This document shows positions 12,546-26,200 of a stretch of DNA of 64,000 bases, piece by piece (the stretch's first letter is position 1; every line of letters starts with the position of its first letter). The DNA comes from Holothuria scabra (taxonomy: Eukaryota > Echinodermata > Holothuroidea > Aspidochirotida > Holothuriidae): positions 15,766,001 through 15,830,000 of the forward strand of contig CM074184.1 in the NCBI GenBank assembly GCA_037179385.1. The letters are read 5' to 3'. The notes beneath the pieces are model-generated. The model was not told the DNA's origin. It did not search any database and saw nothing but the letters and a program-made list of their open reading frames with translations. The position numbers and the translations under genes were made by a program.

Positions 12546-13059
12546 TCCACTCCCACCCCAGGCACTTGAAGATTAATAATATATAATTACAGATTCATAA
12601 TCTTTAATAGCAGATTGATAATCTATACTAGCAGATTATTAATATGTTAAAACAGCTTATTCATCCAAAATTATACATTTTGCAGGACAAAAGTATGTAT
12701 TTTGCAGGGCAAAAATGAAAGAAGAATAAAGAAATGTATAAAAAAATTTGTGACAAATTTTGGAAGCTTATGGCAAAAACTATGGTAAATATTTTATTTT
12801 CCTATAAGCATATGTTTAGGACGGCAGATGTAATCTTGGTATTTTTGATGTTATGTTGTGGTCGACATACATTAAAATACATATATCAAGTCCTCTAGCT
12901 AGAATACCTGTAAATTTGAATTAGTGACTGGATTCTTTACTGAACAAAGACTACTGTTTTGGCTTAGTGAGAGGAGTTAAGATGGAAAGCAAAACACAAG
13001 GTGTTTGTTTTAGTTTATTATCTTCCTAGTTCAAAAAGACCCTTTCCCTCACCACTCCT

Positions 13060-13615
13060 TTAAAAGAATAGTTCATATCCAAATTTTTTTTTTTGATATG
13101 TAGGCCTAAAAAAGAAATATATTCTAAGTTTTCTGGTGGAAGTTTCATTCACTTCCCACTTCGGTTCATAAGATATTAGAATTTAAAGTTGACACATTTT
13201 CCATTAAAGTGAACTTGAAACAAGCAGGTGTGAAGTCATTGATTCACATTGTTGGCCAATGTTTTGCTTGTATTTATTTTCCTTCCCATTATTTTGCCCT
13301 TGAATAGATTAGAGGTGCTATTTTGCCCCTTTTAATTTCATTGCTAAGGATGCATCTATGGTACTAATACATCAAAGTTTAGTTTTATAAAATTGGTGGT
13401 ATATTATAAATAAAAACATTGGCCAAAAATGTGAATTCAACATATCATGCCTGACTGCTTCAAGATCATCCTATGTAGAAAGTTTGCCACATTTAATTGC
13501 TCATATCTTCCAAGCCAGACATAGAAAGTGAGCAGTCATTTCCATAGAATGCTTAGAATATGTCTCTCTTTTTACATGCATACCAAAAATAAATTTAACT
13601 TTGGATTATTCTTCA
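13060..13615. mobile_element. Foldback MITE, copy 1
   Basis: Two ~200-bp arms are imperfect reverse complements. The left arm reads TTCATTCACTTCCCACTTCG ... AAAGTTGACACATTTTCC ... CAAGCAGGTGTGAAGTCATT. The right arm, read backwards, repeats the order from 13405 to 13615. A second copy with the same arms lies at 58365-58924. No protein is encoded and no clear target duplication was found. Confidence 0.65.
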
Positions 13616-16600
13616 ACAAAAAGTTATCTTCCACACAATTCTGCCAACTTAACCTATATGTTCCAGCTGTATGCAGTATAAACTAAAATTACTTGTGTTC
13701 AGGCTGAGCTGGTTGATGAACAAGTTTGTGAGTGATCTTTTCAGGGTACCCTGTTATGTTCATTCTTACGTTAAATTTGACCCGTTTTACTACTTAAGCA
13801 AGTTAATGCAACCTAAAGGAACAAAAAAAGTTTCCACTTTCTTTTAACAATACTCCTGCATCAAACATTCCACATCCTAATTCTGCATGATACTTTGAGT
13901 CACAACTAATAAAAGAGTGATAAGACATTGCATCTTTTCTTGTAATTGGTCACTGTGTAGAGGAGGCCATCTTGTTTTGCATATTAATATGAATTTTCAC
14001 TTCACAAATATTACTGTATTTTCATTTAAAGTAATTATCAAAATATTGACTTCTCTTTTCACTTGAAAGACCTTGAAAATGCCTCTATATTATGATAAAC
14101 AATTAGTTTTGAAAGGAACCTTGATATGCAGGTGAGAACAGTGAATTTTTTCTGACAAACCATTTGTTCCTTCAGGGAGCTGTTAAGGAGCTCCTAATTC
14201 CTTTAAAATTGAAGATAGTAACTCATCATGATATGACCAAGGATTTTAAAGGTGCCTGTTCACTTTTGGTTAAAGGTCATCTTCTCAAAGAATGACAAAA
14301 TATTTGAATGTTTTTTCTTTTTATTCTCAACAGTTTATTGTCATAATAAGATGAAAGTTTAGAAAAGCTTTTATTATATACAAAATATATATGCTGACAA
14401 ATGTAACTGTATTCTAAATAAATGAAATGAAATAAAATGAAATATTTCAACTTGATACCATAATTCTCTCTTTTTACTTTCTTGCTGATTATTTTGTGAA
14501 TCCAGCATATCAAATATATTGTTTCAACACCTTTTCAGGTATGCTGTATAAGTACATTGCAAGAAAATGACCAATACATATTATTTTAAAGAAAAATGCA
14601 CACAGTCTATTTTATTACAAGGAAAGTTCTACCAGCAGTTTAGTTTGTGATGAGCTGGATTGATGGAGGATACCTTTTCAATAAGACGAAATCTCAAATG
14701 AAAATACAAAAGGGCAGTCCTATAACAGAAGCCTTCCAAAATGAAAAAAAAAAGAATAAAAGATTCAATGTGCACACAGTAAACAAAATATATCAAAGGA
14801 AAGAAAGACTTGCCTAAAAATATTCTGTCTTTGACCAATAAAAATTCAGTTTTAATAGTACAAGATGCAGCACCCATTCTGCACACCAGGCAGTACTAAT
14901 AAGGTTTGAAGTATTTTAATGATATAAAATCAACCAGCCAAACAGTTATAGTATACAAATGGTTCACTCCTTAAATTCATAGACTTCCTCCTCAAGAGTT
15001 TGGGAGGGGTATATCTAATTTCTATGAACTAGCTTCAGAATGACAGTGTATGAACAAACCATACAAATTTTATGTTTAATGAGTATGGCATTTTTAGAAT
15101 GATCTGACAGGAGGGAACTATAAATTGATCTATTGCACTGCATCTATGACCTTTAAAGCATGTTGGGTTCACCTTACACTAACTGCTGACACACCCCCCC
15201 CCCCCTCCATCAAATTTATAACTCCCAATATTTAGTAATGTCTTGCTTAAATTGAAATGCGTCAAGAGGTGTAATTTCTCTGGAATGAATTGTGACATAC
15301 TGGTGTAGTTCATGTGTACTTAATATTCGTTGGCTGCATAAGTTCCACTTTTCAGGACCTGCTAAGGTGTAGGCTACATAAATAACAATTCAACTTCCCC
15401 CTTTCCAATATCAATTACAATATATGAAATGGGAAATGCGTCACGGAGATGAGCAAAGGCAAAGTGTCCAAACAGCCCTCATGGCAGTCAGAGAAAAATG
15501 ACTTTAATGATAATCATGCCATGTAGTCATAACAAATTGCACTGGGTATGCAGGAGATATGTCAAATATAGTCAAAACAGATGATAAGTAAACAGCTGAT
15601 ATTGTTTTCTTTCATTAAGCAGCAATTTCCCCAACTCATCTATCAATTCCAGATGAGGTTTCTGAATTTCATACTATGTAAAAACTCACAACGGGTATGC
15701 AGGAGATATGTCCCACAAAGTCAAAACAGAAGCTAAGGTAATAACTGATATTGTTATCTTTCCGAAAGCACCAAAATTTTCTAACTAATCTATGGAGTTC
15801 AATTCTAGATGACATTTCAAATTTTATTTGAGACTTTTTGTATTTAGAGCATAGCATTGAAGCATTCACTAACAAATGAGCTCAATGTACTTTGATGTCA
15901 AATATTGGATCCACTGACTAGAATTCAAACCATAGGTGTATGGGGTTGGACACAGTGTCAACCCCACCCCCAATCACTGCAATTTTATTTCCCTAAACCA
16001 AAAGTGGGATTGGACATACTGTCAACCACCCCCTCTCCCTCCTAATCACTACACAACTGTGACATTTCTTTTAAAAAGCTATAATCAACATTCCTTCAGA
16101 AAATATACCAAACAGAAGCAACATGATGGAGTATTATCCTCCATAATGATAATTCTCTCCAAACAGAAGGCAAAGCACGTGATATTTTATGCCTCAAATT
16201 TACCCTTTTACTATTTGGTTCTACTTTGGCTTCATTCCAATTTTCTACATCTCCCCCTGAGCTTGTCTCTTTCTGTAATTCCAGCCTCCATAACTATTAG
16301 GTTTAAACTTCACAATTACAGCATCCCTATCCAATCAAGGATGCTTAGATTAATTACCTCTCTAACATATCAAAATTTGATTCCACTGTGGACTCACAAT
16401 GAACCAAGCAATTATAAATCCTTTCCACCAAAGTAGGTGGAAAAAAAATGTTAGGTGAATTCCAAATCTTAAAATTTCAGCCTATGGAACTAACTTATGC
16501 AACAAGACTTCTAAATGTATGCATCACTTCTAGCAAATAAATGAAATGGTTTAACTTTCCAGACTTTACTAAAAAATGGTAAATATTCTTTGCATTGTAA

Positions 16601-17097
16601 AGACTGATGCTTTTGACAGTTAAAGGTTATTAACTCTATGGGGAAAAGGAGGGACTGACAAGGAACACTGAGAGCATATTTTTTTTGGTGGCACAGAATT
16701 TTACACATTCTAAGTTTGGCTAAAACAGACACACATTGCATGTTTTCTCCACTTTCATGGCAAGTTACTTTGATTGGTTGGAAGTTCATGATTTGCATAA
16801 TTTGACTATTATGACAAACACATCATCATTAACATAAATGACAGATACCTCCCTGGTTTACTCATTCCATTTCCATATTCATCCAATACCATATGATTTA
16901 GGTAGATGATATTCCCTAGGCATATCTAAAGACCATCTTTGATCACAGTTCAATTACATTTCTGGAGTTTGAAACCTTTGAGACAATTCTTTTCCTGTCT
17001 TGGGAGTTTTGTCCAATGCTTCCCTTTCTTTGAAGCAACTTTAAAATTCCCCTTAAAACCAACATTGCTGTTTTCATACATAAGAGTGATTCAGTCG

Positions 17098-17296
17098 CTA
17101 GTTATGACTCTCAAAATTGTGATCTGAACTTGGTTGCATCTGAACTGCATCTTCTTCATCAACAGAAAGGAGGGCTTCATCTTCAGTTTCATTGGCATCT
17201 ATTTCACGATAAAGATTTGGAATTACCCGGGTCCCTATAACAACAGAAGGATCATGACTCTCAGTGGCAGATACACAGCGATGCCAGCCCCTTGGT
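17098..17296 (-). CDS. Transporter coding exon 15 (acidic cytosolic tail)
   Basis: Acceptor GTTTTTCTTTCAG. A 66-codon frame in the expected phase runs to TAG at 17098-17100. It encodes PRGWHRCVSATESHDPSVVI and an acidic segment with ETEDEALLSVDEEDAVQ. The tail is not conserved in the family; the assignment rests on phase, splice site and clean frame. Other exons could intervene in the 7.7-kb intron. Confidence 0.65.
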
Positions 17297-20200
17297 CTGA
17301 AAGAAAAACAATATAATTCTCACATCCTTGTGCTCTTTACAAGACATTTCATCAGGAAGAAGTAGTTCTGGAGAGGCTAAATCCTTTCTTTAATGGTAGT
17401 TGTCAGGAAGGTAAATTCACAAAGTCACTGCTACTGTTATGATCTTTATCAATAACTGTTGTGTTAATAATATTACCTCAATTTCATATGAGGCCTTTCT
17501 TTGCATATTGTTTTTAGCATTGAGTAAAAACCCAAAATTTTTTTTGGTATAGCATAATGAATTTGGAGGCATTGGCTTGCCTTAGAGATGATATTTTTGT
17601 AAACATGGAGAAATTTCTTGGCTGATGCTCATTTACCTAAATATACTTTCACTTTGTATAACATATAAATATGCAAGGTGAGTCTTTCCGTTGTTACACC
17701 TTATCAGACAATGACAAGGCCATTTGGCAAAAGTGCTTCAGAAGTCCAGTATTAATGAGACATACTCAGGTTTTCCACAATACAAAAACTGGTTTTAATT
17801 TTGAAAGAAAGTGAAAACAATTTTTTAAAGCAAAGAAGATTTTTAACATGAAAGGATAAATGGCAAAGTTTAAAGCAAACACTATGTCCATCTTACATAT
17901 GCAAGAATGTTGGAGACCTGCATGGAAACTAAAAATGCTTTGTGTAATAATTTATGCAAGGTATCTTTTGCAACATTTTCAAGTAATTGGTCATTTTATG
18001 TACTCATTTAAAAGTTCAACCATCCCCACAAGACAGTAGCATTTTTGCAAAAGAGATGGAAGTATAATGGGTCCATTGTGCTATGTAAACAAGCAATGCA
18101 GCAAACAAAAAACAAACAAAAGCAAAAAAAAAAAAAGAAAAAAAAACAAGGAGAAGGAACAAAAAAAACTTGCAGTGAAAATTTGCCAGAACCCGATCAT
18201 TGGAGAGGTCGTTGGAATGTGACAAGGTAAAGGGGGCTTAGGGAGGGATATCCCTCCCCTGGGAAGAAACAAATGGATATTTTAGAGCCTCCACATACAA
18301 AGTGGCGCACTGCTTGTGTCTCAAATATATGCAAAGTTTAAAGTGATTAACTTTTGCAATTTTTTGACAAAATTTTGTGTATCAACCAACCCCCAAAACC
18401 TCTCCCTTGGCTATTTGATTGACTCTCTATCATCTTAAATTTACATCACTCACACAGTCTGTTAATTCTTAAGCTCTATTAAAACATAGTTGTGTTTACC
18501 TTTAAAATATTTTCTTTACAATATTCTGTAACTAAACTGCTGGATAACTGGTCATATTTTCCCTATTTTCACTTCAGAAAAGTAACTGTCAGGCTATTGA
18601 TAACTGAACAATCTTCAGCTCCACTTTCAAATCAATTTGAACAATGACCAAACTGTTTCTTTTTTTTTAGTTATCTAGTCTACAAAGTACTTTGAAAAAA
18701 TATGTTTACATTTTTTGTGGACTTTATACCAAACCCTGCAAAGATTGGCAAATATCAGTCAAACCTATGATCAAGTAAAGCATCTATTTGTACTAAGGAT
18801 GCCATCAAAGCATCACACATTGCTAATCTACAAAGTGTCATTTTATTGGTTGCTCTCACACTTCTCATTTTCCAACAAAAAAAAAAAAAAACCCAAACAA
18901 TGACAAAATCAATCTCTACACACCTGTTTTACGCTACAGTACATCACTTTATGAAGACATGCCAAGTGATGGAGCGTTTATGTTATTTTCACGATGGGAA
19001 TAATTGAGGAGAGCGTCTTTTTCCCCTTTGGCTTCTTGCCAATCTTTAGGTCTTGTAACGATAAAGAGAAAGAAAAAAAGAGGGTCACAGTCTGAATGTA
19101 ACAGAGGGCAGTATAGAAGATGGAAGAAATCTTAGATGGCAATTTTATGATGAGAGGTGACCGATGTAACCAAAAATAGGTTTAACAGGATGATACATAA
19201 GAATAAAAAAGGAAATGTCAATATTTTTAGTGACTAATTGTGGTGGTTTTGGCAACTTGATTACACCCATTATCCAGATTGATGGGTTGGACACAGCTCA
19301 AATTCCATTGCGGTGTTACATTCTCATCATACCGTGAAGAAATGGTACAACAATATCCATTGCCAGTATTTTGGATGAAACCTTCAAAACATGGTGCAAT
19401 GCAAAAGATAAGAGGAAGAGCAATTTGGTTTCACTTTTGTCATTGAAACATGCTTTAGCAAAACTTGGAAGGGCAAAAAGAAAGATACATTCCCTGCCTA
19501 TATAAAGAGAGTCACAAACTTAACTCCACCTCATACATTTGTATTTAACTCTAGCAGTCTCTAGAAATTAAATTTGGGTGAGTTATGGTTCTTAGGGAGA
19601 TTTGTGTACTTGGAACCCTTCTAAAAGTAATATATACAAATATATGCGATCTCAAGTAGGATATTTACAGAAGAGTTCTCCCCATACAATCTGGTAAGAA
19701 AAATAATTTCCTAGTATTTTTTTTTTTCAGAGGTGCAGTGAACCAATGAAAGTAAATTGAAGTAAAACATTTAATTATACAGAGGAATGCTTCAGTATAA
19801 GATACAGTAAAATGAAAAGCATGGCAATTGGAACTAACAGCTATCTGCAACAGAAAAAGGGGGGGGGGGGGGCAAGTCACTACCTTCCCATCAATAAACT
19901 ACACATGCAATGAGGAAAAAATCTGTGGGTGCTGACAACATACTGTATTTGGGGCTTTTGTTTTATGCTTAACTTAAGGTCTCCAAAGGTTTCTACATTT
20001 CCTAGGGATCAATCTCCATGACACTTGCAAGACTTTCTTAAGACTGAATAAGGATTTCCATTAACATTTTACCTAAAATTACAAAAAATTGCATTTTACA
20101 TAAAATTACATAAAACCTCAAGTTGAATACAATGAAGTTGGGTATTAAGAGTGAGAACACACTTTGATAGTACATGTGAGAATGGAATAATGTCACTTTG

Positions 20201-23200
20201 AGAAAATTTGTATGACTTTGAAGACTTTTCAAGGGTTTGAAACAGGGTTGTTTGATTAAAATCACGATTAAAATAATGATTTTAATTGAAAAAAAAACAT
20301 TATTTAATAAAATATTTGATTTTAAATGGATTTATTTGATTTAAATCCATGATTTAAAAAAAAAAAAAAATCAACAACCCTGGCTTGAAATAATTTGCTG
20401 CATCTTTATGACACTTTTTCATATTTTCCATGACTGTAAAATCCTGCCATTTACTGGAACCCAGTCTCAGCAGGGTACATTGTAGCACATGAAGTGATGT
20501 GTCCATGGCATACCATGGTACTTAAGGTAGGGTTTGTTGTACTGGCAACCTAAAATCTTTGTTGCTCCCTAGACTTGCAAATTTCCAGTATATGCAATGC
20601 CAAAATGCAGGTAAGAATTTTACAACTGATGAAGTCTGACAATTACTGTGCATCTAATGAAGTTATTGCCCACACCAGATTTCTAACAAGCAGATTGTGA
20701 GTGAAAGTTGGATAGCTTTGTCAGTGTAGTGTGCTTAATCACTGGGGGTTGCTACCGTCCATCGTTCCTCGCAACCCTTGTACCGCATTAACAACACTAC
20801 CTTTCAGAAAAGTTTTGCTTGCAATATTTGTGATGGTTGGAACCTTTTCCATCAAATACCCAGATGTAAATGTTGATTGTTTATAAATTTCCATGAATTT
20901 TATGACATTTTCTACAAAAGTTGCATTAGTACCCCATTAAGTCATCCACTAATTCGTTCTTCATGCTGGTCAGAAATTACTGACAGCCAGTTATTGCCAG
21001 CCCAGACTGCTGTAACCCTGGTCAACATATACAGGGCTTTTCTTTCGAACTTCTTATTCTGATGAAAGGATTTCTACAAAGTATGACTTAACATGCAACT
21101 CTGTTTACTAGTGTTACTAACTAGGTACACCAGAGTGTAACTGCTTTGCATTACCTGCATATTAAGGCGAGTAACTATGATGGGAGATTCCCTCCGTGAG
21201 TCTACTAAAGATTTAATCATAACTTCTTGAGTTTGTTTTGATAATGATATTTTGGGGAGTCTCAAGTTTACGAATAACTTAATTAGAAGACAATCAAATC
21301 CCCATTCTGCTCATAACAGCTTGCAATTTAAGAAGTTACAATTTTCTTCAGAATGATTCATTAAAGTGACAGGAATAGGTCCAGAGCCAAGAGACAGAAG
21401 AAAAAAATAAAACTTCGGACTAATGAGAGACTGACAGACATCATACCTTTCACTGAATGATATGAAGAGCCTTTTCTAATTGTGTCTGAAATTGAATTAT
21501 TGCAGCTGCTGATATTAAACATTTTTGTTGTCAGTATATGGTTAATAAAGTATTACATATTATGCATTTTATTTCCAAAACAAACTTGTTCAGAATGTAA
21601 CATTACAGTGCTGTAAATGGAGCATGGAAAAGCTGTGGTATTAAGAAAGTTGAAACGCACACATGCTATGTCTAATTAACTTGAAATTTACACAATTAAG
21701 ATCTCAGTCACAGTTGCATCACTGGTGTACATTGGTTGGCATAGAACAGGCACAGAAAGAAATGTATGCATGTTAGATAGTGCACAAGCCATGATCTTGC
21801 ATTTGCAAACAGAATATCCACAAATTAGAATCTACATTTCATTGTGACAAATGTGATGACATTTTGTTTGTAAACATGAATAAGTCTATGTAATACATTA
21901 AACTGATGTAATGTGTCAAAACTTATCCTATAAGCATGGTTTGCACAGTTCTTACACAAAGACGGCTTTCCAAAATGTTCATTTAGAAAATTTCCTTTGC
22001 CAAATCACAATCTTGTGTGCCTGAGATAAATTTTATGATATACATCTCCTTAATCAAATTTTCTAAAGTTTGTTGTGATGAGTCAAATTTTAAATAATTC
22101 ATTTCATACTTGTTTAAACCACTCCCACAGCTGTGTAAAATGCCTTCTCCAGACACAATCTTTGTTTATTGCTTAATGACATATCTGGTGGGCACACAAT
22201 GGCTGTATGTGCAATTAAAACACTTCCAGTGAAAGCTGTGTAGTATGAGCTATTTTGCATGTTTTGAATTTTGATGTCAGTTATAAATCTGAAATAATTG
22301 AGAATTTTGCTCCCTCCCCCTGGCAAAAATTTAGTTTGGGTTCACAAGAGTCTGTCTTTATGTCTTTTGAGGCATAAAGACCATTTACACGAATGCATCT
22401 CACCACAGAATTAATAATTTTACTCCCCAAGATTGAAAGAAAACTAAAAGAAGATCAAAAGCATTTTGTCATTGATTCTTTTGGTGATCTGTCAGCAGTT
22501 GCAAAGTACAGCCACTGAGTTATACCATGGCATTAAATAACAGCAAATCAGAATATAATGAAATGTTCAGGCATTCATTTTCTCATAAGAGGAATCTGTG
22601 CTTTGCATACTCACAAAGGTTTCTCAATCAACTGCATTCATTCCTAATTTTTGCCTTTTTCTAACGATTTGGCCATAAAATAATCATTGTACCTAAATTT
22701 AATCTTGTGTTTTTTGTTTGCTTGTTTTTTTTTGTAGGGGGTTAGAATTTTTGTTAACACAGGATCCCAGGTATCAGATGCACACTTAGTCCCTCTGGAT
22801 GCTTTGGAAAAATCCAAGAGGCACAAGCTCTGGCTTTTCACATACTCTCGCTAAATCTTTGCAAAACCTCTCAGTAAGAGTTCACAAACGCACTGCTGGC
22901 CAAGGGTGAAATAAATATAGGCCTAATAATTTTATGAGACTCAAAGAGATTGCAAGACTGTCCAACTATTCCACAGACTCGTAAAACGAAATGTTCCAGG
23001 ACCTTCCCGTTGCAAGCCCTTGAGAAAACGCTGTTTGTCTGTCTACCTTTACATTGGTAACATGTTGTTCCTTCGAGAATTTTCCAGAACACGTTACAAA
23101 CTAGCAGAGTTGTAAGGAGTCATGGCTTTAGTCACTAATTTTCAAGAACAAAATAACTTGAGGAGCTGTATCATAATTTTTCTCACAGAAATGACTGAAG

Positions 23201-26200
23201 TCAAAGTCTCAAGTACTTGAGTCATTATTAACACTTCTTCTTTTACAGGGGTCCAGGTATCAGATGCACACTTAGTCCCTCTGGATGCTTTGGAAAAATC
23301 CAAGAGGCACAAGCTCTGGCTTTTCACATACTCTCGCTAAATCTTTGCAAAACCTCTCAGTAAGAGTTCACAAACGCACTGCTGGCCAAGGGTGAAATAA
23401 ATATAGGCCTAATAATTTTATGAGACTCAAAGAGATTGCAAGACTGTCCAACTATTCCACAGACTCGTAAAACGAAATGTTCCAGGACCTTCCCGTTGCA
23501 AGCCCTTGAGAAAACGCTGTTTGTCTGTCTACCTTTACATTGGTAACATGTTGTTCCTTCGAGAATTTTCCAGAACACGTTACAAACTAGCAGAGTTGTA
23601 AGGAGTCATGGCTTTAGTCACTAATTTTCAAGAACAAAATAACTTGAGGAGCTGTATCATAATTTTTCTCACAGAAATGACTGAAGTCAAAGTCTCAAGT
23701 ACTTGAGTCATTATTAACACTTCTGACTTCACAGCAAGACTGAATGACTCCTTGCAACTCTGCTTGCCAGTATGCCCAGTAATTTATTATAAACAGAAGA
23801 TGATATATGCCCAGTTATCTATTACAAACAAAGTTTACACACATTTAACATGATTAATGAAAGAACTGGAAAATGCTAAGAAGAGTTACAACTGCATGGT
23901 CTGCAAACAAGGACATTGTTGGCACTCACATTAACCATGCTAAGCTACACATGCTAACAGTTTGCTCATAGTCATTCCTGCTGCAAGAGTGACAGAGGTA
24001 ATCTATTTTTTTCATCCCCCAACCGTGCAACCACCCCCAACTAATCTCTGAAACTAATTTTTAGTGCATGCCTTTAAATGTAAACAAACTTAATTCAGAA
24101 AAAAGGAAAAACATCTCCATTTATTATACAATGAAAGGATTTGCATCTGATGTTTGTATTTCTACATGCAATCTACCTAACTTGATTACAAGAATACTGT
24201 GGGAATAGTATATATGAAGAAAGTTAGAAATTAGTTGAAGAAAACACATTTTCTACCCCATTCTCTCTATCACAATGAAGGTTCATCAGGGTTCTGGCAC
24301 TTTATGTGGACTGAATTTTCATGACTTTTCAAGGACTCTCCCAGGACCAAATTAAGATCTTCCATGACATTCTCCTTGACTTCTAACATAAAATTAAATA
24401 TGAGTTGAAGGAAATGGTAAATTTGGGTATTACAAGTAAGAACACCACTATGATATTACAGACAAGGTGGAATAAAGTTTCCTTTTCAAAATTTCTACAA
24501 CTTAACACAATTTCCTAGAATTTCAACACCTTTTCAGTCCTTGAAATATTTTCTCAAATTTTCATGGCTTTTTCACCCTGATTCATAATCCTTAGTTTCC
24601 AATGTGACACAAAGATTATAAATTTTGTGGTTTGTAATTAAGAAAATTGCATATCAAGAAAGGGTGATGACTGAATGTAGTAATATTATAGATACTGGGA
24701 GAAATGATGTAACTTTCATCATTTTCATCATGAAGTTGTGATGTATTCAAGAAAGCTGCAGCTGATGTAACACTTCACAAACATATCACTTCAATCTAAA
24801 GCACCCATGAGCAAACCATAAAGAAACAGTAGAAAACTGCGGTCTAGCAAGACCTCTGATCAAGACAGCCATGAAAACAAAATTTAGAGGCTTACCATTC
24901 AATCTCACATCTATGTTACACTACACACTCCTAAAGGCACAGTCTAGCATCTACAGTAAGGACAAAACTGCTAAGTGATTTTCGTAAACGTGGAATTATT
25001 GGTCGGTTAATTTTAAAGAAAGAGAGAAATGATGATTAACTCACCTCAGGAAGGTAGCAAGGAGGAGAGGGTCTACCTCACGGTACCTCTCATCAGGAAT
25101 GCATCTACGGATGATCTCGCTACTGATGACACCCAAAATAAAAGTGGTGAGACTTGACACAGTACTGTACCACATAAATGATATCTGAAAAAATACATGG
25201 AGGGTAGTAAACAATTTTGACCAGATCAAGATGTAAGACCTATACACAGCATTTAAAAGTAACAGAGTAACTTCAATAGGCAGTCCTGGAATTTTAAAAA
25301 ATGAACAGATTTTAAACCTTTGTCTTGTGGGGCTCCTTTGCCATGTCATCATTGGTAGAGGTTTATATAAGTATACCCTGATAAACTCTTATTTAATCAT
25401 GAAACAATATTTTTTTACACTTAAATACACTTTAAATGGAGAAACAGAAGAAAAAACTTGTTAAATAAAAAATGTGTTACAAAATAGGGATGGGACAACT
25501 ACACACTCCCTTCAAACAAAACCCTTGTAATGAAGAAAGAGAGATATTAACTGCAATAGCTGTAATAGATCCAACCAATTAAGATCATGTGACTGGATGC
25601 AACAAACATATATGTGGTCCAGTGGGAAAGATTGCAACTGGTTCTTGATTTTCAATTTTGTCTCACTTAACATTCTTGTGTTTGTTTGTTGGTGGGTGGA
25701 CCATACCAAATGAATTCAGTGGATTGTCAGGAAAGATTCCTTTTGCAAATGGGACCTTGTTGATGGTCTCTTTAAAGAGATGAGATCGGACTCTTTAAAG
25801 AAAAGTAAGAGCAGCATTCCCAAACAAATACTCACCCTATATAACCAAAAAGCATTTGGATCTATTACTCCATTTTCATCTGTGTGTATTATGGCACCAA
25901 TACTAATCCAGAAGCCCATATATGCCCCAGCTATAAGACCAATGATTGCACCACTGAAATAAAGTAGAAATTTAGAAACCATCAAATCATAACATACTGT
26001 AATAGCAAATGACTTACAGAAATAAATTAATAGCACCATCAAAAAGACTTGTGAACCCTTACCAACCAAGTTGGTTTCCGAAGAGCCAGTTGATGCTTAT
26101 GTAACCTAACAGACAGCTTGATGGTATTCACCAGCCTAAAGATGGTGTCTACACAAGTTCAGTGACACCTTACAGCAACTCTTACTATGGCTATGATGTA

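Larger units (their letters stand above)
7533..17097. other. Tail-to-tail intergenic region between MRPL27 and the transporter
   Basis: Holds the 3' ends of the two convergent genes and 9.6 kb with no confidently coding sequence. Visible content: poly-C-bearing repeat pieces at 9390-9430, 10290-10370, 10755-10800, 12285-12335 and 15190-15206; a SINE tail in reverse orientation at 12365-12545; a foldback MITE at about 13060-13615; and an exon-like open stretch at 14176-14295. The 183-aa open frame at 11448-11999 contains a word found in other repeat copies. A TTTATT at 15984-15989 could be the transporter polyadenylation signal on the - strand. Confidence 0.6.
17297..25044. other. Last transporter intron (7.7 kb)
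   Basis: No coding sequence is supported. It contains a purine-rich A tract at 18120-18150, a G run at 19859-19872, a 140-bp hAT-like MITE (20243-20382), the first copy of a dispersed repeat (about 20000-20240, the second at 24300-24590) and the perfect tandem duplication at 22767-23724. Confidence 0.65.

Noticed and set aside
17134..17316. 60-codon + strand open frame
   Set aside because: Shadow of the transporter's terminal exon on the - strand.
22114..22326. 70-codon - strand frame as an additional transporter tail exon
   Set aside because: No phase-compatible acceptor noted and no family resemblance; the frame joins cleanly to 17098-17296 without it.
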